From Cyanodermella asteris (lineage: Eukaryota > Ascomycota > Lecanoromycetes > Ostropales > Stictidaceae), in the NCBI GenBank assembly GCA_900618795.1, contig UYJD01000006.1, positions 380,391-444,390 of the forward strand: DNA of 64,000 bases. The letters are read 5' to 3'. Position 1 is the first letter of the stretch, and each line of letters starts with the position of its first letter. The position numbers and the translations under genes are program-made. The notes under the pieces were generated by a model. That model was given only the letters and a program-made list of their open reading frames with translations. It did no database searches and had not been told where the DNA came from. Positions 9,322 to 21,400 of the stretch are shown here, piece after piece.

Positions 9322-11105
9322 TCATGCGGAAGCCGCGTAACCCGGCTTCCAGCTGCTAAAACTGCGCAACCACTTCGTCACGGTCCTGATCTCCCAATAG
9401 TGAGCCTCGCGAATGAACTGCGGCTCCGCAGCCACATCTAAGATGCCGTAACTGTAAGCAAGTCAGCGACTCCTCCACTCACAACAATCAATCTTCGGGT
9501 AGTGCATGATCACTCACCTGTCCCAATGATGTCCACCGCCATTAATCAAAAACTCTGGGTGCAAATCACTCGACACCCTCGGGCTCGGCGCCAAACTCGA
9601 ATGATAACACAAATCATTCCACACATCGCTGCTCCCATCAACGAACGCCAAGCGATCCGCACTGAAATTAAACCCTCCATAGCTCTCGTAAATCGACGTG
9701 TCCGGTCCGTCGGACGGGATGCTGTTGTACTTCCCCTTGGGGAACGCCCATTTACACCACTGTTGCGTGTAATCCGCCTGCACCACGCGAGATAACAACG
9801 TCGGACCCTTGGGCGCCGCGACCTGGTACGCGCCGTCCTCGGTACATGTCGAGTACAGATAGCTTCTCGACCCGCTATTGGTTACATCCGCATAGAAAGT
9901 CTGATTCTGCGTTCCGAAACATCCGTCCAGCGGGGAGTTGTAATCGCCCGTCGTGCAACCGGGGAGGACCACCCTCTTGACGTACGCGGCATAGTTGCCC
10001 AGATTCGTCCACGGTTCGCCGTTGGTGTAGTTTGCGAGCTCGTAATCGACGGCGATGGTCGTCTTTGTGGCATCGAGGTCCGTGACGTTGCGGCAAAAGT
10101 CGAAAAAGTCGGGGGAGCCGTATTTGGGGGACCAATTCAGCTCTTGCCAGGTGTTGGTGGGGTAGTTCATCGGTCCGCCGATGGGGAAGGCGATTGTCAT
10201 GGCAAAGTCGCGGTTGTCGGTGACGGCGCCGAGGCCGAAGATTTCTTTGAATTTTTGGATGGCGCCGGTGTTCTTGGCAGCGACGAGGGAGTCGAATTTG
10301 TCGATGATGTTGTTGATGCTGGAAATGCAGTCTTGGGGGCCGAGTTTCTGGATCGGGTAGTACCTGGGGAGAGTTAGTCTGCTGTGAGTTTAGGGATCGG
10401 TTGGGGTGCGGTACCATTGCGGGTATTCCTTCAACGCCTTGATGGTACCACTGCTTGCAATGCCACCATACAGAACATCACCATGAGCCTTGATCGAGAA
10501 AGCAGTCTGAGCACCGGCAAGACTGCCTCCATAGAGGATCCACGGCACAGCGGGCGCATTCAAACTCTTGTCGCCATTGACGCCGGGGAACTTGGCATGC
10601 AGCGCAAAGTATCTGTTATCGGCAATCGTCTGCTCAGTGCTCAAGTATGCCAGCTGATCCGTAGTACTCGTGTTGTAGGGGTAGCTGTCGCCCGCTGAAC
10701 CGCCGTAGTATCGATTCTCAAGAATGACTCCGAGGCCATTGAATTGCTGCATCAAAATCTGAACGATACCGGTTTCGAGGTTGGAGAAGCGGCTTTCGAC
10801 GCTGGTTTCGCCACCGATGTACAGGAAGACTGGTCCGCCGGGCTTGTAGTAGGTGTCGTCGAAGACGTAGCGCTGCTTGAATGTGGCGTTCGTGTGCAGT
10901 GCATATCGAGGGCTGTTGGGGTAGTGGTCGATCTGTGATCATGTTTAGTGGTCTGTAATTTGACGAGCATCGTACATGGACTCACCGGCTGGTCAATGGT
11001 GTGGATCTTGTAGCTAGTCGGCCTGTTCTGTCGTCGGTCAAGCTCGACTTCCGACGTAGCAATTGCCAGCCCCAAGGAGGCAGCAAACAACGAAAGAACC
11101 TTCAT
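9322..11105 (-). CDS. Secreted serine peptidase, family S28 (prolyl carboxypeptidase-like)
   Basis: The four exons are complement(10986..11105), (10415..10932), (9518..10363) and (9322..9451). Introns of 53, 51 and 66 nt have GTGAGT, GTACCG and GTGAGT donors. Product: 537 residues. Residues 1-17 form a signal peptide (MKVLSLFAASLGLAIAT), so the enzyme should be secreted. S28 peptidases are alpha/beta-hydrolases that cleave after proline. The nucleophile is Ser177 in GGSLAG, the acid is probably Asp459 in GSSDVW, and the His is 491 or 492 in GGGHHWD. Oxyanion-loop features (ENRYYGGS) and many N-glycosylation sites are visible. Fungal members are often induced by protein substrates and act in acidic environments. 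The gene is divergent from a secreted glycoside hydrolase across 1.1 kb. Confidence 0.9.
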
Positions 11106-11214
11106 GACGGCAATTGTCTACACACGCAATGTATCCTGAGGTCGCGATACAAAGGAACACACAAAGAAAAAGAAGGGAAGCCAAGAGCAAGGTACTGTAC
11201 TCAGTATATAGCTC

Positions 11215-11220
11215 CAAGCT
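11215..11220 (-). promoter_or_regulatory. TATA-like box of the S28 peptidase gene
   Basis: TATATA lies about 110 bases upstream of the start codon. It is supported by position and sequence only. Confidence 0.35.
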
Positions 11221-12133
11221 AGGCACGGCCAGGACGAAGCTTAGCGTAGGGCGAGCCACACACCATCCCGTTGGAGTGGGGTCAGCAAGCTGTTGTTGGT
11301 CAAGGTTATCTCAAGCTCACGGTGTGACGGCATGTCATTGGCCGACAGCTCAGGGCGGTACGAGGAAGGTGAGAAAAGGTGACGAAGGTGAGGCCGCATC
11401 TGGCTCCTGACATGGCGTTGAGGGATGAGCGTCGCTGACAAGGGCTGACGCTGCTAGGCCGAAGAAGAGAACTCGCCGCGACCGTTCCAGGGAGTCGCGC
11501 TAGAACACCGAGATTCGCCATTCAAGCATTTGTGGCGCAAGGAATTGTGCTATCGTCGCCAGCGGGCTTGTTGCACGAATCTGCCAGGACTTTGCTGCGC
11601 CGGCCGGTCAGGATCAGCCATGGGATGTGATCCCTGCACTGGAAGACCGTGGCTGAGATAATTCTTGCGGCCGTGATTGCCATCGTACGAGGACAACCGG
11701 CGTTCGTTCACGTCGCTTAGAAAGCTTGCCATGTGGTACTTGAGCAGAGAAGGCAAATTATGAGAATCGTGGGCGAAGGCGATGCACAAGTGAAGAAATT
11801 GCGGTCGTGCTTTGCCGGTTAAAACACTGGCAATGCAGGCTAAAAAGTGACGGCAGTATCATTGCTGTCACAGAACTATTTCCACAAGACCGGAGATATC
11901 GATACTGGTGGATCTCCCCACCACAGCCCGCAACGGTTCCCGTGCCGGGGGAATTCAATAGCTTGAATAGCTGATCACCTTCTCCATTCTGCAATGATAT
12001 GCATGCGCCATCAGCCCACCTTTCCCTCCTTGAAAGGTTCACGCGCGGTTGCAGCCGGCAATAATGGGGACCTACCCAGCACTATCGCGATAGATGGAGC
12101 CAATGCGACCGTGCCAGCCGACCCCATACCGAC

Positions 12134-12139
12134 TATAAG
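12134..12139 (+). promoter_or_regulatory. TATA-like box of the glycoside hydrolase gene
   Basis: TATAAG lies about 60 bases upstream of the ATG at 12197. Spacing is reasonable for a fungal core promoter. Confidence 0.35.
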
Positions 12140-12196
12140 CCGGACTTGCTCGCCCATGTCTTCGCGGCTTTGCGAGGCGGGAAACTTCACGACGCC

Positions 12197-14091
12197 ATGG
12201 CTTTTTCGTTGTTGACGTTGTTTGGAGTTGCGGGCTTGGTCGGATCGGTGGCTGGCTTCAATGGGCCGCCGGGGGTGCCGGTCTGGTGTGGGAAGGCGTA
12301 TCAGTCGACGTGAGTGCCAATTGCACGCAAGAGTGAACAGAAGTTGCTTCGCATTTACTCGACCATCGACATGTCCAAAGAGGAATCGCAACATGGCTGG
12401 CATGCGCAACATTTTGTCTTTGCGATCTGTATGTTGTGTGTAGGAGAAGGCAGAAAAGCTGACGATGATCCAGGAACGCCTCGTTTGAGCCGGGAGGAGA
12501 GCTGTACGCGCCCAAAGCTGGCAACAAGCCATTGCTCGACTTGAGATTCCGACCACGAATGAGCCTGTACACGTCAGATGAAAGCACGGCATCTTTCATC
12601 ATCGATGCACCCATCTCCTATACCCTGGGCAAGCCATACAAGAATATCACTTATCCCTCCGATGGCAGCAGCAACACGGGCTATTTCACATCCCTCTACA
12701 TCGACATCAGCGACGCCGACTCGGGCGCATCCCTCATCGGAGGCCGCCAGATCCCCATCAACAGCACCTCGAACGAGCTGTCCTTTTCGCTCTCGTCACT
12801 CACACCCCGAGCCGAGCCCTACAACATCCAACTCGAAGCCGCCTCCGTCGACGGCGCCCAATCCTACACCCTCACCACCTCCCTCTACCACCTCCCCGCA
12901 AAGACCGACGGCAGCAGCATAACCAGAATCGACAACCTCTACCAAAGCCTCCTCGTCCGCACCGGCTCCGCAAAGGACTACACCCCCCTCTTCCCCTATT
13001 CCTTCTACGCCTCCTGGAGCGGCTACTTCCAGAACAAGCCCCAAAACGTCGCGGCCTTCAAGGACATGGGCTTCAACATCGTGCACGTCGTCCCGGACGG
13101 CTCCGTCCCCGAGGGTTTCAACTTCACCGAATACGACCAGTTCCTGTCCGCAACCGACGAAGCCGGGCTCTGGGTCATGCACGACATGCGTTGGTCGTAC
13201 AAGAATCTGACGAGCGTGTCTTATCAAGTCGAGAAGCTGAAGGCGCACCCCAGCCTGTTGCTCTGGTACACGGCCGACGAACCCGACGGCGCGGTCGACC
13301 CGCTGAACGCCACCACGCTCGCGTACGAGACGATCAAGAAGGCGGACCCCTACCATCCCGTCAGCCTGGTCCTCAACTGCGCCAATTTCCATTACAAGGA
13401 ATACACCTCCACGGGCGCGGACATCGTCCTGGAGGACGTGTATCCCATCGGCATCAACGCGACGCACTCCGTCCGCTTCGACACGCCGTGCAACGCCACG
13501 TACGGCGACTGCGGCTGCGACAACTGCGTCGGCGAGTTCGAAGACATTGCCACCCGGCTGGACACGCTCGCGGACTACCAGAGCTGGATCGGCGGGAACC
13601 CGAAACCGTTGTGGGGCGTGCCGCAGGCGTTTGGCGGCAGCGAGTACTGGAGCCGGAACCCCACGCCCCAGGAGGAGATTGTGATGCAGCTCTTGAGCGT
13701 GAATCACGGGGCCAAGGGACTCGTCGCGTGGTCGTTCCCGACGGAGCCCGATCTGGAGAGCGTGATGGAGAGGTTTGGCAAGGTCGTTACGGGCGGCGGG
13801 GTTGTGAATTATCTGCTGGGGGCGCCGGTGACGCGTCTGGTGGGTTCTGGCGTCGATAGGCTGGATGTTGCCGGGTGGAAGGTCGGCGGCCAGATGTTGG
13901 TTAGTGTGGCCTTCTTGCAGTATGATGATGTGGCTGCGAAGGTTACGGTCGAGTTGCCTGAAGGTGTCAAGGCGGCGAGTGTGGGCAGCTCGCTTTGGGG
14001 TGAGAGTCGGTGGTCTGTGAGTGATGGGAAGCTGGTGAAGAAGGGTTTGAAGGGGTTGGAGTCGGACCTGCTGTTGGTCGTTTTGGAGTGA
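12197..14091 (+). CDS. Secreted TIM-barrel glycoside hydrolase-like protein
   Basis: The two exons are 12197..12309 and 12474..14091, with a 164-nt intron (GTGAGT donor, ATCCAG acceptor), giving 576 residues. Residues 1-20 form a signal peptide (MAFSLLTLFGVAGLVGSVAG). A beta-sandwich-like domain (about 40-165) precedes a barrel-like region starting near 175 (YSFYASWSGYF). The segment LLLWYTADEPDG places a likely acid/base Glu near 307, as in clan GH-A glycosidases where an Asn/Asp-Glu pair ends strand 4. A tight cysteine group (CNATYGDCGCDNC) lies between strands. The C-terminal 110 residues form a small beta domain. Several N-glycosylation sites fit secretion. I cannot assign a CAZy family or substrate; resemblance is to GH2/GH5-like barrels. 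A 486-codon antisense frame overlaps it and is considered a GC-bias artefact. Confidence 0.75.
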
Positions 14092-14339
14092 GCAGCTATC
14101 CTTTTTTTTTCCCTTCGGATGCCTGTACATATCTTGATGACGGAACGTATTCTGAACGTTTTCATAGCCAGGCCCGACCCAATAGCTTTGATAGCACAAA
14201 AGAAGAGCTGTAACACATGCAATCATCGAAAAAGCGACTTCTCGCGTCGTTATCAATGGCCGGCATTCTACCGGCGAAATGAGAATGCTGATAAGCTTTC
14301 ATCGTGACTTCCATATCATTCGTCAAAATAGGTACCAGG

Positions 14340-15637
14340 TCAAAATGACCGTTCCACACTGTTGAAATCCTGTATCACTGCCATATGAACCTGTAACTCG
14401 ACTTTCGTCTCAAACGTGATGGGCACTCCCGGAGCAACATAGAAGATGAACCCCTCCATGATCTCGAAGCTCTTCCCATCAGCCTTCAGCAACCCATTTC
14501 CTTTCGTCACGATCAAGACCCCCGGTCCCTCGCTCGCAGATATCTCATCGCTCTCGCCCTTGACGAGATCCGTCTTGAGCATATCGAACTCGCTCATGCC
14601 CGGTCTGTAGATCTTCGTCTTTCCGTTCTTGCTCTTATCCGTGTCCTCCGCTGGCAGATATACATCCTCGCGGCTGTGAGCCTTGAACGTCAGGGTATTA
14701 GCAAACATGTCGATGTTGTTGCGTTCCGCAGGCGGGCAGAAACCGGTGTTGAGCACGTTGTTGCTGCGAGCCATGCATTCGACAATGTCGCCGGATAGGT
14801 ACGCGTGGATGCCGTCGGCGGGAATGTAGAGTGCGTCGCCGGCTTCGAAGGTCATGAAATTCATTGTCGTGAGCGCGACGAGGTTGCCGGGATCTTTGTC
14901 GCCGTATTGGCCTTGGAGTCGGGGTAGGAGATCGAGGATGTAGCTGGACCGAGCCGGGATGTCTGGTTTGGACAGCTTGGAGAGGGCGTCTTGGGCGGCT
15001 TTCACCGTAGACTCGTCGGCTTTGAGGATGGTGCGGACGACCTCGCGGAGGGTCTTGTCGGTCCAAGTGCTGGTGCCATCCGGGACGAAGCCGCTGAGAG
15101 CGGATAATTTGAAGATGTCGGAGATCTGATCGAGAGGCTGAAAGCCGGTAAAGACTTCGAATCTGCCAAGGGCGACGGCAATTTCTGGCTTGTGGTTTGG
15201 ATCTATAAAGTTTTCTGGGTCTTCCTTGTGCAGTTTTGCGGAGAGTTCCTTGTTGGGATGTATTTGCAGTGGTAAGGCCTTACTGATTGACAGGATCTGT
15301 GATGAAATGAGCTATCGTCTGGAATCGACGACTTCACGGGCCATACCTTGGCCAAAAATGGCAACTGAGCGTCAAAGTGCTTGATGACCTTGTCACCAAG
15401 CAACTTCTGCTTGTTTTTCTCGATCCTATCTTTCAACAATTCTCCGGTCTCGAGAACCCTGCCCGGAAAGTCTGGGTAGTCACCAAACCACATTTCAGAA
15501 TAATACTCGTCATTCTTGATGTCGAAGCCATTGCCCGGAGTCTTTGCGCACAACTGAGCTGCGAGCGACTGTGCGCCTTTCTTACCCCAGGGGTAATTAT
15601 TGCACGTGCCTGCGAGTTGAAATACGAGTTCCGTCAT
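14340..15637 (-). CDS. Mannose-6-phosphate isomerase (phosphomannose isomerase, type I)
   Basis: Exons are complement(15347..15637) and complement(14340..15296), with a 50-nt intron (GTATGG donor, ATCACAG acceptor). Product: 415 residues. The enzyme interconverts fructose-6-phosphate and mannose-6-phosphate with a zinc ion, feeding GDP-mannose for cell wall mannan, glycosylation and GPI anchors in the cytosol. Visible signatures are the N-terminal NNYPWGKKG, the zinc ligands in LPLQIHPNK (Gln, His) and the Glu in NHKPEIA, and the later GIHAYLSG His with its ECMARSNNVLNTG context. The C-terminal cupin half is complete. Length agrees with fungal type I enzymes (about 400-440). The 3' end faces the glycoside hydrolase gene with 248 bases between stops. 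Confidence 0.93.
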
Positions 15638-16262
15638 AATGGTAGTGTATAGGATGTTGCGTGAACAGAAATGAGCGGATTAGAATTAGAGTAGGAAAGG
15701 AAAACCACGCAGCCCACTTCGACGGAAGCAAAGCTGACTCCGCTGTGATGGCATTGTACAGCATTCCGTGCATCGATCGATGGGAATTGGACATGCAATT
15801 GTGCCCAGAGAATCAACGTTTTGATGACGTCGCTTCACGATGAGCTCACTCAATCCGTGTCCACAGTGGGGCATTCAGACCGAGCCGCATCCGGAGTGGG
15901 CTCCGGGGGCTGCCAACTTGTTGAAAGTCGAGCAATTGATGTTGTCTTGTTGATGAGCTGATACTAGCAGAAAGCACCTGCGAGATTGACCGTTGATCTC
16001 ATCTGCAGACACGAGCAAGCATTGTTGCTTCGGGGCCGAGACATGCTGGCCTAGGTCCATTGAGACCATATCCTTTGCCAGGTCCTGACATGCTCAAGCA
16101 TGTGCAATCCTATCAAGCCGGCAGGATGCAAACGTCCTTGTAGACGTTCAGTCAAAGCTGACCTGAGATTCAAATTGAATCTAGCATATTCACGATCGTG
16201 GATAGCGCTTCGCTATCAAGTGAAGAACTCCTACCATTCTTGGTGGGAGGTTCTCCCCCTGT
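15638..16262. other. Intergenic region with a palindrome array at its right end
   Basis: The left part should hold the phosphomannose isomerase promoter. The right end (from 16168) holds five consecutive palindromes or hairpins running into the DcpS stop codon, described separately. Confidence 0.55.
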
Positions 16263-16270
16263 TTAGGGGG
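16168..16270. repeat. Array of five palindromes/hairpins at the 3' end of DcpS
   Basis: In order: GATTCAAATTGAATC (16168-16182), the perfect palindrome CACGATCGTG (16191-16200), a hairpin GATAGCG-CTT-CGCTATC (16201-16217), a longer hairpin with arms GAACTCCTACCA and TGGTGGGAGGTTC and one bulge (16225-16253), and CCCCCT-GTTT-AGGGGG (16255-16270). The last overlaps the stop codon of DcpS. On the transcript of the minus-strand gene these would form consecutive stem-loops at the start of the 3' UTR. Confidence 0.8.
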
Positions 16271-17273
16271 TGGGAATGACACCCTCCTTGAGCGGACCAA
16301 AAATCTTGGTCCATAGCTCGTGGTTTTCACCTAGGGTGTATGTGATGGCCACATCAGCCATACTGGCGTTCGGTCCTCCTGGCATGGACTCGAGCTGGGC
16401 GATGAGGTTCGGCAGAGAGAACGCTTTGCCAACAGCCTGTGTTGCATTCGGCTCCATGTTCACTGATACGATGTGAAGATGGAAATGATAGTATGTAGGC
16501 TGATCTGATGTCCCATTAGGAGCCCGCCTGTCGGACATGCGGTTACAAAACTTACAGTGCATATACACCTTCAGCATATCCTCTTCGATGCCTGCATGGC
16601 CGTAGGTCGCTGCCACGCTCTTCAAGATCTTGGCATACATGATCTTGAGCCATGGTAGATCACTTTTCTTCAAGTCTCGTAGACTAAGCAAATCGCGACG
16701 TTCAACAAGGCCAAGGATTCGCAAGCTTTCCATCGTCTTTCTGTCCCAGTTCATGTCCGGTAGTAGCAGAAACCCTTCTGGGTCTTTGCCGAGATCTTTA
16801 GATTCGCGCAAAATGATATCTTCTTGTTCCTTGATGCCGTCGATGATATTGTAGACCCAATCGATCCGTCCCTCAGCGACATCACGCTGCATGATCGGCC
16901 TCACATGTTTGGAGAAGATCTCGGGAGTTTCTCTCACGATTCGCATCTTTTGAGGAGAGTATTTCTTGATGTGCTTCTCTGTACATGGCGAGATCAAGTT
17001 CAGTTTCAGAGAAGGAATGTTGGCTGATGTCGCAAAGTCGGACATGTACCAATGATAAATATCGTTCGCGCCCAAGGTTGAAATTTGGGTCAGTATCTCG
17101 TTGACCGACTTCAGCTCATCGGGCGTGGTCGGCAGAGCAGCTCGCTCGATGGACAATAAAGACTGCTTGCCATCGACACTGCCAAGGAGGATAACTCTCC
17201 GACTGCTCTGATCCTGATTGAGGAGCTTCTCGAACTGGAAACGCTGAATCAGGGTTGACGGATCCTCTGCCAT
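16263..17273 (-). CDS. Scavenger mRNA-decapping enzyme DcpS (m7GpppX diphosphatase)
   Basis: Exons are complement(16556..17273) and complement(16263..16504), with a 51-nt intron (GTAAGT donor, CATCAG acceptor). Product: 319 residues. DcpS hydrolyses the cap dinucleotide left after 3'-5' exosomal mRNA decay, releasing m7GMP, in cytosol and nucleus. The N-terminal swapped-dimer domain is followed by cap-binding features (DIYHWYMSDF; FLLLPDMNWD) and the HIT catalytic motif HFHLH at 246-250 with the following IVSVN. The splice restores the conserved MHYQPTYYHFHLH context; without splicing 17 residues would separate it. ATG 17273 is preferred over an upstream TTG because it is the first ATG and gives normal family length (yeast Dcs1 about 350). 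Its transcript's 3' end carries a palindrome array. Confidence 0.92.
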   Translation of the reverse strand: MAEDPSTLIQRFQFEKLLNQDQSSRRVILLGSVDGKQSLLSIERAALPTTPDELKSVNEILTQISTLGANDIYHWYMSDFATSANIPSLKLNLISPCTEKHIKKYSPQKMRIVRETPEIFSKHVRPIMQRDVAEGRIDWVYNIIDGIKEQEDIILRESKDLGKDPEGFLLLPDMNWDRKTMESLRILGLVERRDLLSLRDLKKSDLPWLKIMYAKILKSVAATYGHAGIEEDMLKVYMHCKFCNRMSDRRAPNGTSDQPTYYHFHLHIVSVNMEPNATQAVGKAFSLPNLIAQLESMPGGPNASMADVAITYTLGENHELWTKIFGPLKEGVIPTP

Positions 17274-18485
17274 TGTGGCGGTGGTCAACAAACCAAGCTA
17301 CTCGAGACTGAAACTCCGAAGGTATGGTAAGCCACTGCACCTTTCGCCCTTCAATGAGTCGATGATGTCAAGGAGGTCTTCTCGTTTGTAACAGCCTGTG
17401 AGAATCTTGGTGGGTTGGACACAATTCGCCAACCAGCACGTATGGGTTTGTGGCTGCAGCCCCACATGCCGCCTTGCACGCGCCACATTGAAACGAGTCG
17501 TTGTGTACGTACCTTGGCTATCTCCTTTATTTGCTACTTCGGTGGGTCATTCTACGGATACATAAATGAGTCGTAGTAAAGTTATGTCCTTAGCTACCCA
17601 CGTGGATAGTTCTCTACCTCATCAGACTCCCGCCCAAGAGCCGGCACTCATCTGATCGAGCGGGAGCAGCCTGGGCTACGAGGCTCAATGGTGCTAGCTT
17701 CTTGGAAAGAGCAAATCGATGGAACACGAATAACGTTCGAGACTGAGTGGCTGTACACCGTGTTAGATTCCGAATGTCGTTATCTACAGGTAGAAACGCG
17801 ACGGCGTCCTCGTTACTCGTTGCATCATTCTTAACGTCCATAGTCAGCATTTGACCGGCAATTTTCACAGAGCTGCCGGGGATCGGTCGCATGATGGCAG
17901 GTCGAATTTGAAAGTCCTTGGCATTGATCAAAGACCTGTGTTGTATCCTCGAGCCAATAGCATCGACTTCAAGCAGTGGAACGAACTGAGCGGAAAGTGA
18001 GGCGAGCTGCAGGCTTAGAACGGACTCGGGGTAATCGCCGCGCACGTCCCAGCTGCCGTACCTGAGCTCCTGTTGTGAGCGTTAGACATGTTGGGCCCTA
18101 CTGCTAGGTCACCTCCGCATGCAGTTCCAGGTGTATCCCGGGCTGCTGAGCACGTTGCATGTATTGCTAGCCAGACCTTTACGGTCGTCAGGATAAGCGC
18201 CGACTTGCAACGCCAAGAAGTGATTGTTCCGCGCCGGAGCCGCGCCTCGAAGACGCGCCAAGGCCTTCCCGAAGCGGCCGTCGACATTCACGCGGCTCTT
18301 CACTCACTTTCCTAGTCACAGCATTTCTATTGTCACTGACTCCTTCATCCTGCCCGGGCCGGGCGCCGTAGTCATGATGGTTTTCTCACTTCCTTGCCGC
18401 GCCGAGGGCGCACATTCATCCTTGTCCGCACTCAACCTCAAGATCACTTTCGCCCGCAAGATCACCACTTTGAACAGCCACCACA
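17274..18485. other. Divergent intergenic region, about 1.2 kb
   Basis: It lies between DcpS (minus) and the SUMO protease gene (plus). A minus-strand frame at 17614-18045 lacks an ATG start and a recognised domain, so it is not called a gene. The rest is presumed promoter sequence, with C/T-rich stretches near the protease start. Confidence 0.45.
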
Positions 18486-21400
18486 ATGTCAGTCAGCGAT
18501 TACCTGAGACTGAATCGACCGCTCGATGAACGCCCGAAATCTTCTGTGAAGGAGCCACCACCGAATCCGACTTCACATAATCAGTGGATCGTCGGTTACG
18601 CTCCGCAGGGACCAAAATCCATTTTGAAACATCCTATCGAACCTGTTGTTCTTGTACCCGTGGTTGAGCTCAAAGGTGCCATAGATTACCGCGCACACCT
18701 TGACTACCAGTACGCATTCAGCTGGATCCAAGAAGCCGAAGCACAATCGAGGTTCTGGCAGGCCGGAGGAAAACCCGGCACTCCACCTGTAAACGAGACC
18801 CAGATCCAAAACGTCCTTTGGGCATACGGTCATAATTCGGTCGACAAATTTCGAAGCATTTACAAACTCGAGAACGGATCCGATTTCATTCGTCTAATCA
18901 ACAATAGGCCTGGCCCCTTCTGGGACCACTGGAAGAACCTGAGACGGAAGGAGAACAACCTTTGTGCCCACCTAGACAGACTCGACACCGGAATTGATTA
19001 TCCTAGACTCGCGTATGAGCCACCAGAGGAGCCAAAGCCCGAGTTGACTATCCAGGAACGTATTCAGGGCGTCAAGGAAAGAGAATACGTTGAGCAAGTC
19101 CGTGCCGATCGCAAGCGCAAGTTCGACGAGCTGCAAGGTGAGCCAGAGGACAGTACCTTAACACCAACAGGCGACCAAGATTGCTATTTCATCTTCCACG
19201 ACAACCGTCTTCCTGGAGCCTGGCCGAGCGAAGAGGACGAGTGCGACCTCGAATTCACTGCTGAGGAATACATTAACGCCGCCTCTAAAGCGCCTCCCAC
19301 TTGCTTCCAGGATTCCGCCAGGCGAGAGCGTAGGCTGCTTGCAAAGGCACACGAGCGCATTGAAAGACGCAGAGCCAGCAGCAGGAAGGTCGCTGAACTG
19401 TTCGCGAACAGCGCTTTCGGTCTCGCTTCCGTTGGATTTTGGGCCGCCAAGCAAACTTCTCGAACCCGTGTTCATCAGACCAGAACCGACGGCTACGTAC
19501 TTGAAACAACTCGCTTTGCGCAAGGCAACTACAGTACTGTCAAGCGCCGCCACGTTGAGATTAGCCGACGATACCAGATCAGGAACAGGGAATACTCCAA
19601 CGTCTTGCGTCGCAAGTTCAAAGTGGTGCAAGACGCTACAAGGTCTATTATCGTTGGCGTGGGCAACGTGCTGGAATCTTTCTTCGGCCCTGGTGAGACT
19701 CGACAAGCTCACAGACGAGCACAGGCAGAGCGAATCGAGGCTGTTGTAGCTCAGCGGTCGCAGCTTGGCGAGGGGTCACCTTGGCTTCCAGTGAGCGACG
19801 CGGACGTTGCAGCGTGGCGCCAGGAGCATCCTGACTCGAAAGCGCCTCGCGACGCTGTTGAAGAGATCATTCGCGCTACTCGAATCGTCGAAGAGACCAG
19901 ACACTCGGAGACCACGACGAACGTCACAACGGACAACGTGCGCGAAGCTGAGGAGTTGTTAGACGAGCCGTTGCCGCCTGTTCCCACCGACGAAGAGCAA
20001 GAGCTTTGGGAACTTGACAACGCTCCACTCCCCCCCATTCCCAGCGACGAAGAACTGCAGCTCGAATACGCAAACTACGTGCGCTTCGCACAGACCAACG
20101 CTATTTCTGCTTCCACGAATCGTGCCAACGTCGATCACGTGTCAAACATTAATACACACTGTCAGGACCGAAGAGGCAACTGCCCTCCTGCACAAACATC
20201 TGAATCAGAGTTCACGGTGTCATCTTCCAACATGGAGACCGCTTCGACTCAAACACAGCCGGCTCAGCAGCCTTCCATGTTCGAACAGCTCCGGGGAGCC
20301 GCATACAGCTTGCTTTCCCCAGCAGTCACGTACTTCTGGGCCACCCCTACGAATGCGAACCAACCTCAGGTCCAGGAGCCCGTGCTCACTGGTACAAGAC
20401 GCAATATCCAGCGCGCTACTGACGAGATTCGCGCCAGGCGGGCCAGGAGTAGTGGCTCGGACAGTACGCGACTTAGCCGCAGGGAGCAGAAATCAGCCGC
20501 TCGCAAGATCATCAGTCAAAATTACACGCCCCCTACTAGCAGGACGAACGGGCAGGAGATGGATTGGCAGGCCGATGGTGCCGACTCCAGCAATTACTCC
20601 TCCGAGGACGAACAAAGCTCGCCCTCAGCAACATCTTCAGACGACGAGCTGGCGGGTCCCAATCGCCCAGCCGCTGTTCAACAATCAAATAACAATAACA
20701 ATGTAGGCCCCTCCGTCACAAGACGTGAGTGGGACAGCATCACGTCCCTGAGTGATGCTTTCCGCTACATGAAGCATGACGAGCCCAAGGCTGAGGTTGC
20801 TGCAGCAGTCAGCCAAAGTCCGCCAGTCGTACCAATTATGACCGGAACCAAGGGTATCCCAGCTGGCCAGAAGCCCATTTTCATCGCATCGCAATCATCG
20901 TTCCACGCTCGCCGACAGCCACCCCGCATGATAGATGTTCCACATCCACCTCCTCGCCGTGTTGAGGTCAGCGAGAGCAGGAAGCAGCGCAGACTAAAGG
21001 ATCAGCAAGAAAAGGAGACACAAGCCCGCTTGCTGGCTGAGGAGACGGCTCGCAGGGCGAGAGAAGAGGAGGAGCGCAAGCAGAAGGAGGCGGAGGAAAC
21101 GGCACGCAGGGCCAGGGAGGAAGCCGAAGCAAAGATCAAGAGGCAAGGTCTGTTGGTGGCACCGACAAGACCAGCCATTCCATCTTTGCCCCGAGTCTGG
21201 CGCCAGAAGCTTAACGAGGCCATGAACACCACAGACAGAATGAAAGTCCTGGCCACATCACCCAAGAAGACTGAGATCACCCGCCATTCGTTTGGTACCT
21301 GCGTGCCGAAGGCTGGAACCGCGGACGCATCCTCTGGCTGGCTCAATGACGAAGTAATCATGTCCTATCTTGAGCATGTGACTGCGTATGGCAATGGTCA

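Larger units (their letters stand above)
11106..12196. other. Shared divergent promoter region, about 1.1 kb
   Basis: It separates two genes for secreted hydrolases transcribed away from each other. TATA-like boxes are present near both starts (11215-11220 minus, 12134-12139 plus). No protein-like frame was found. Confidence 0.5.

Noticed and set aside
12796-14256. Minus-strand open frame of 486 codons opposite the glycoside hydrolase
   Set aside because: It is Arg/Gln/Val-rich with no domain, and lies exactly over a well-supported GC-rich gene. Strong third-position bias produces such antisense frames.
15884-15899. 16-base match GCCGCATCCGGAGTGG shared with 49222-49237
   Set aside because: One 16-mer match within 64 kb is expected about once by chance, and similarity does not extend.
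17614-18045. Minus-strand frame between DcpS and Ulp1 as a gene
   Set aside because: It lacks an ATG, domains and a convincing intron model, and lies in a divergent promoter region.
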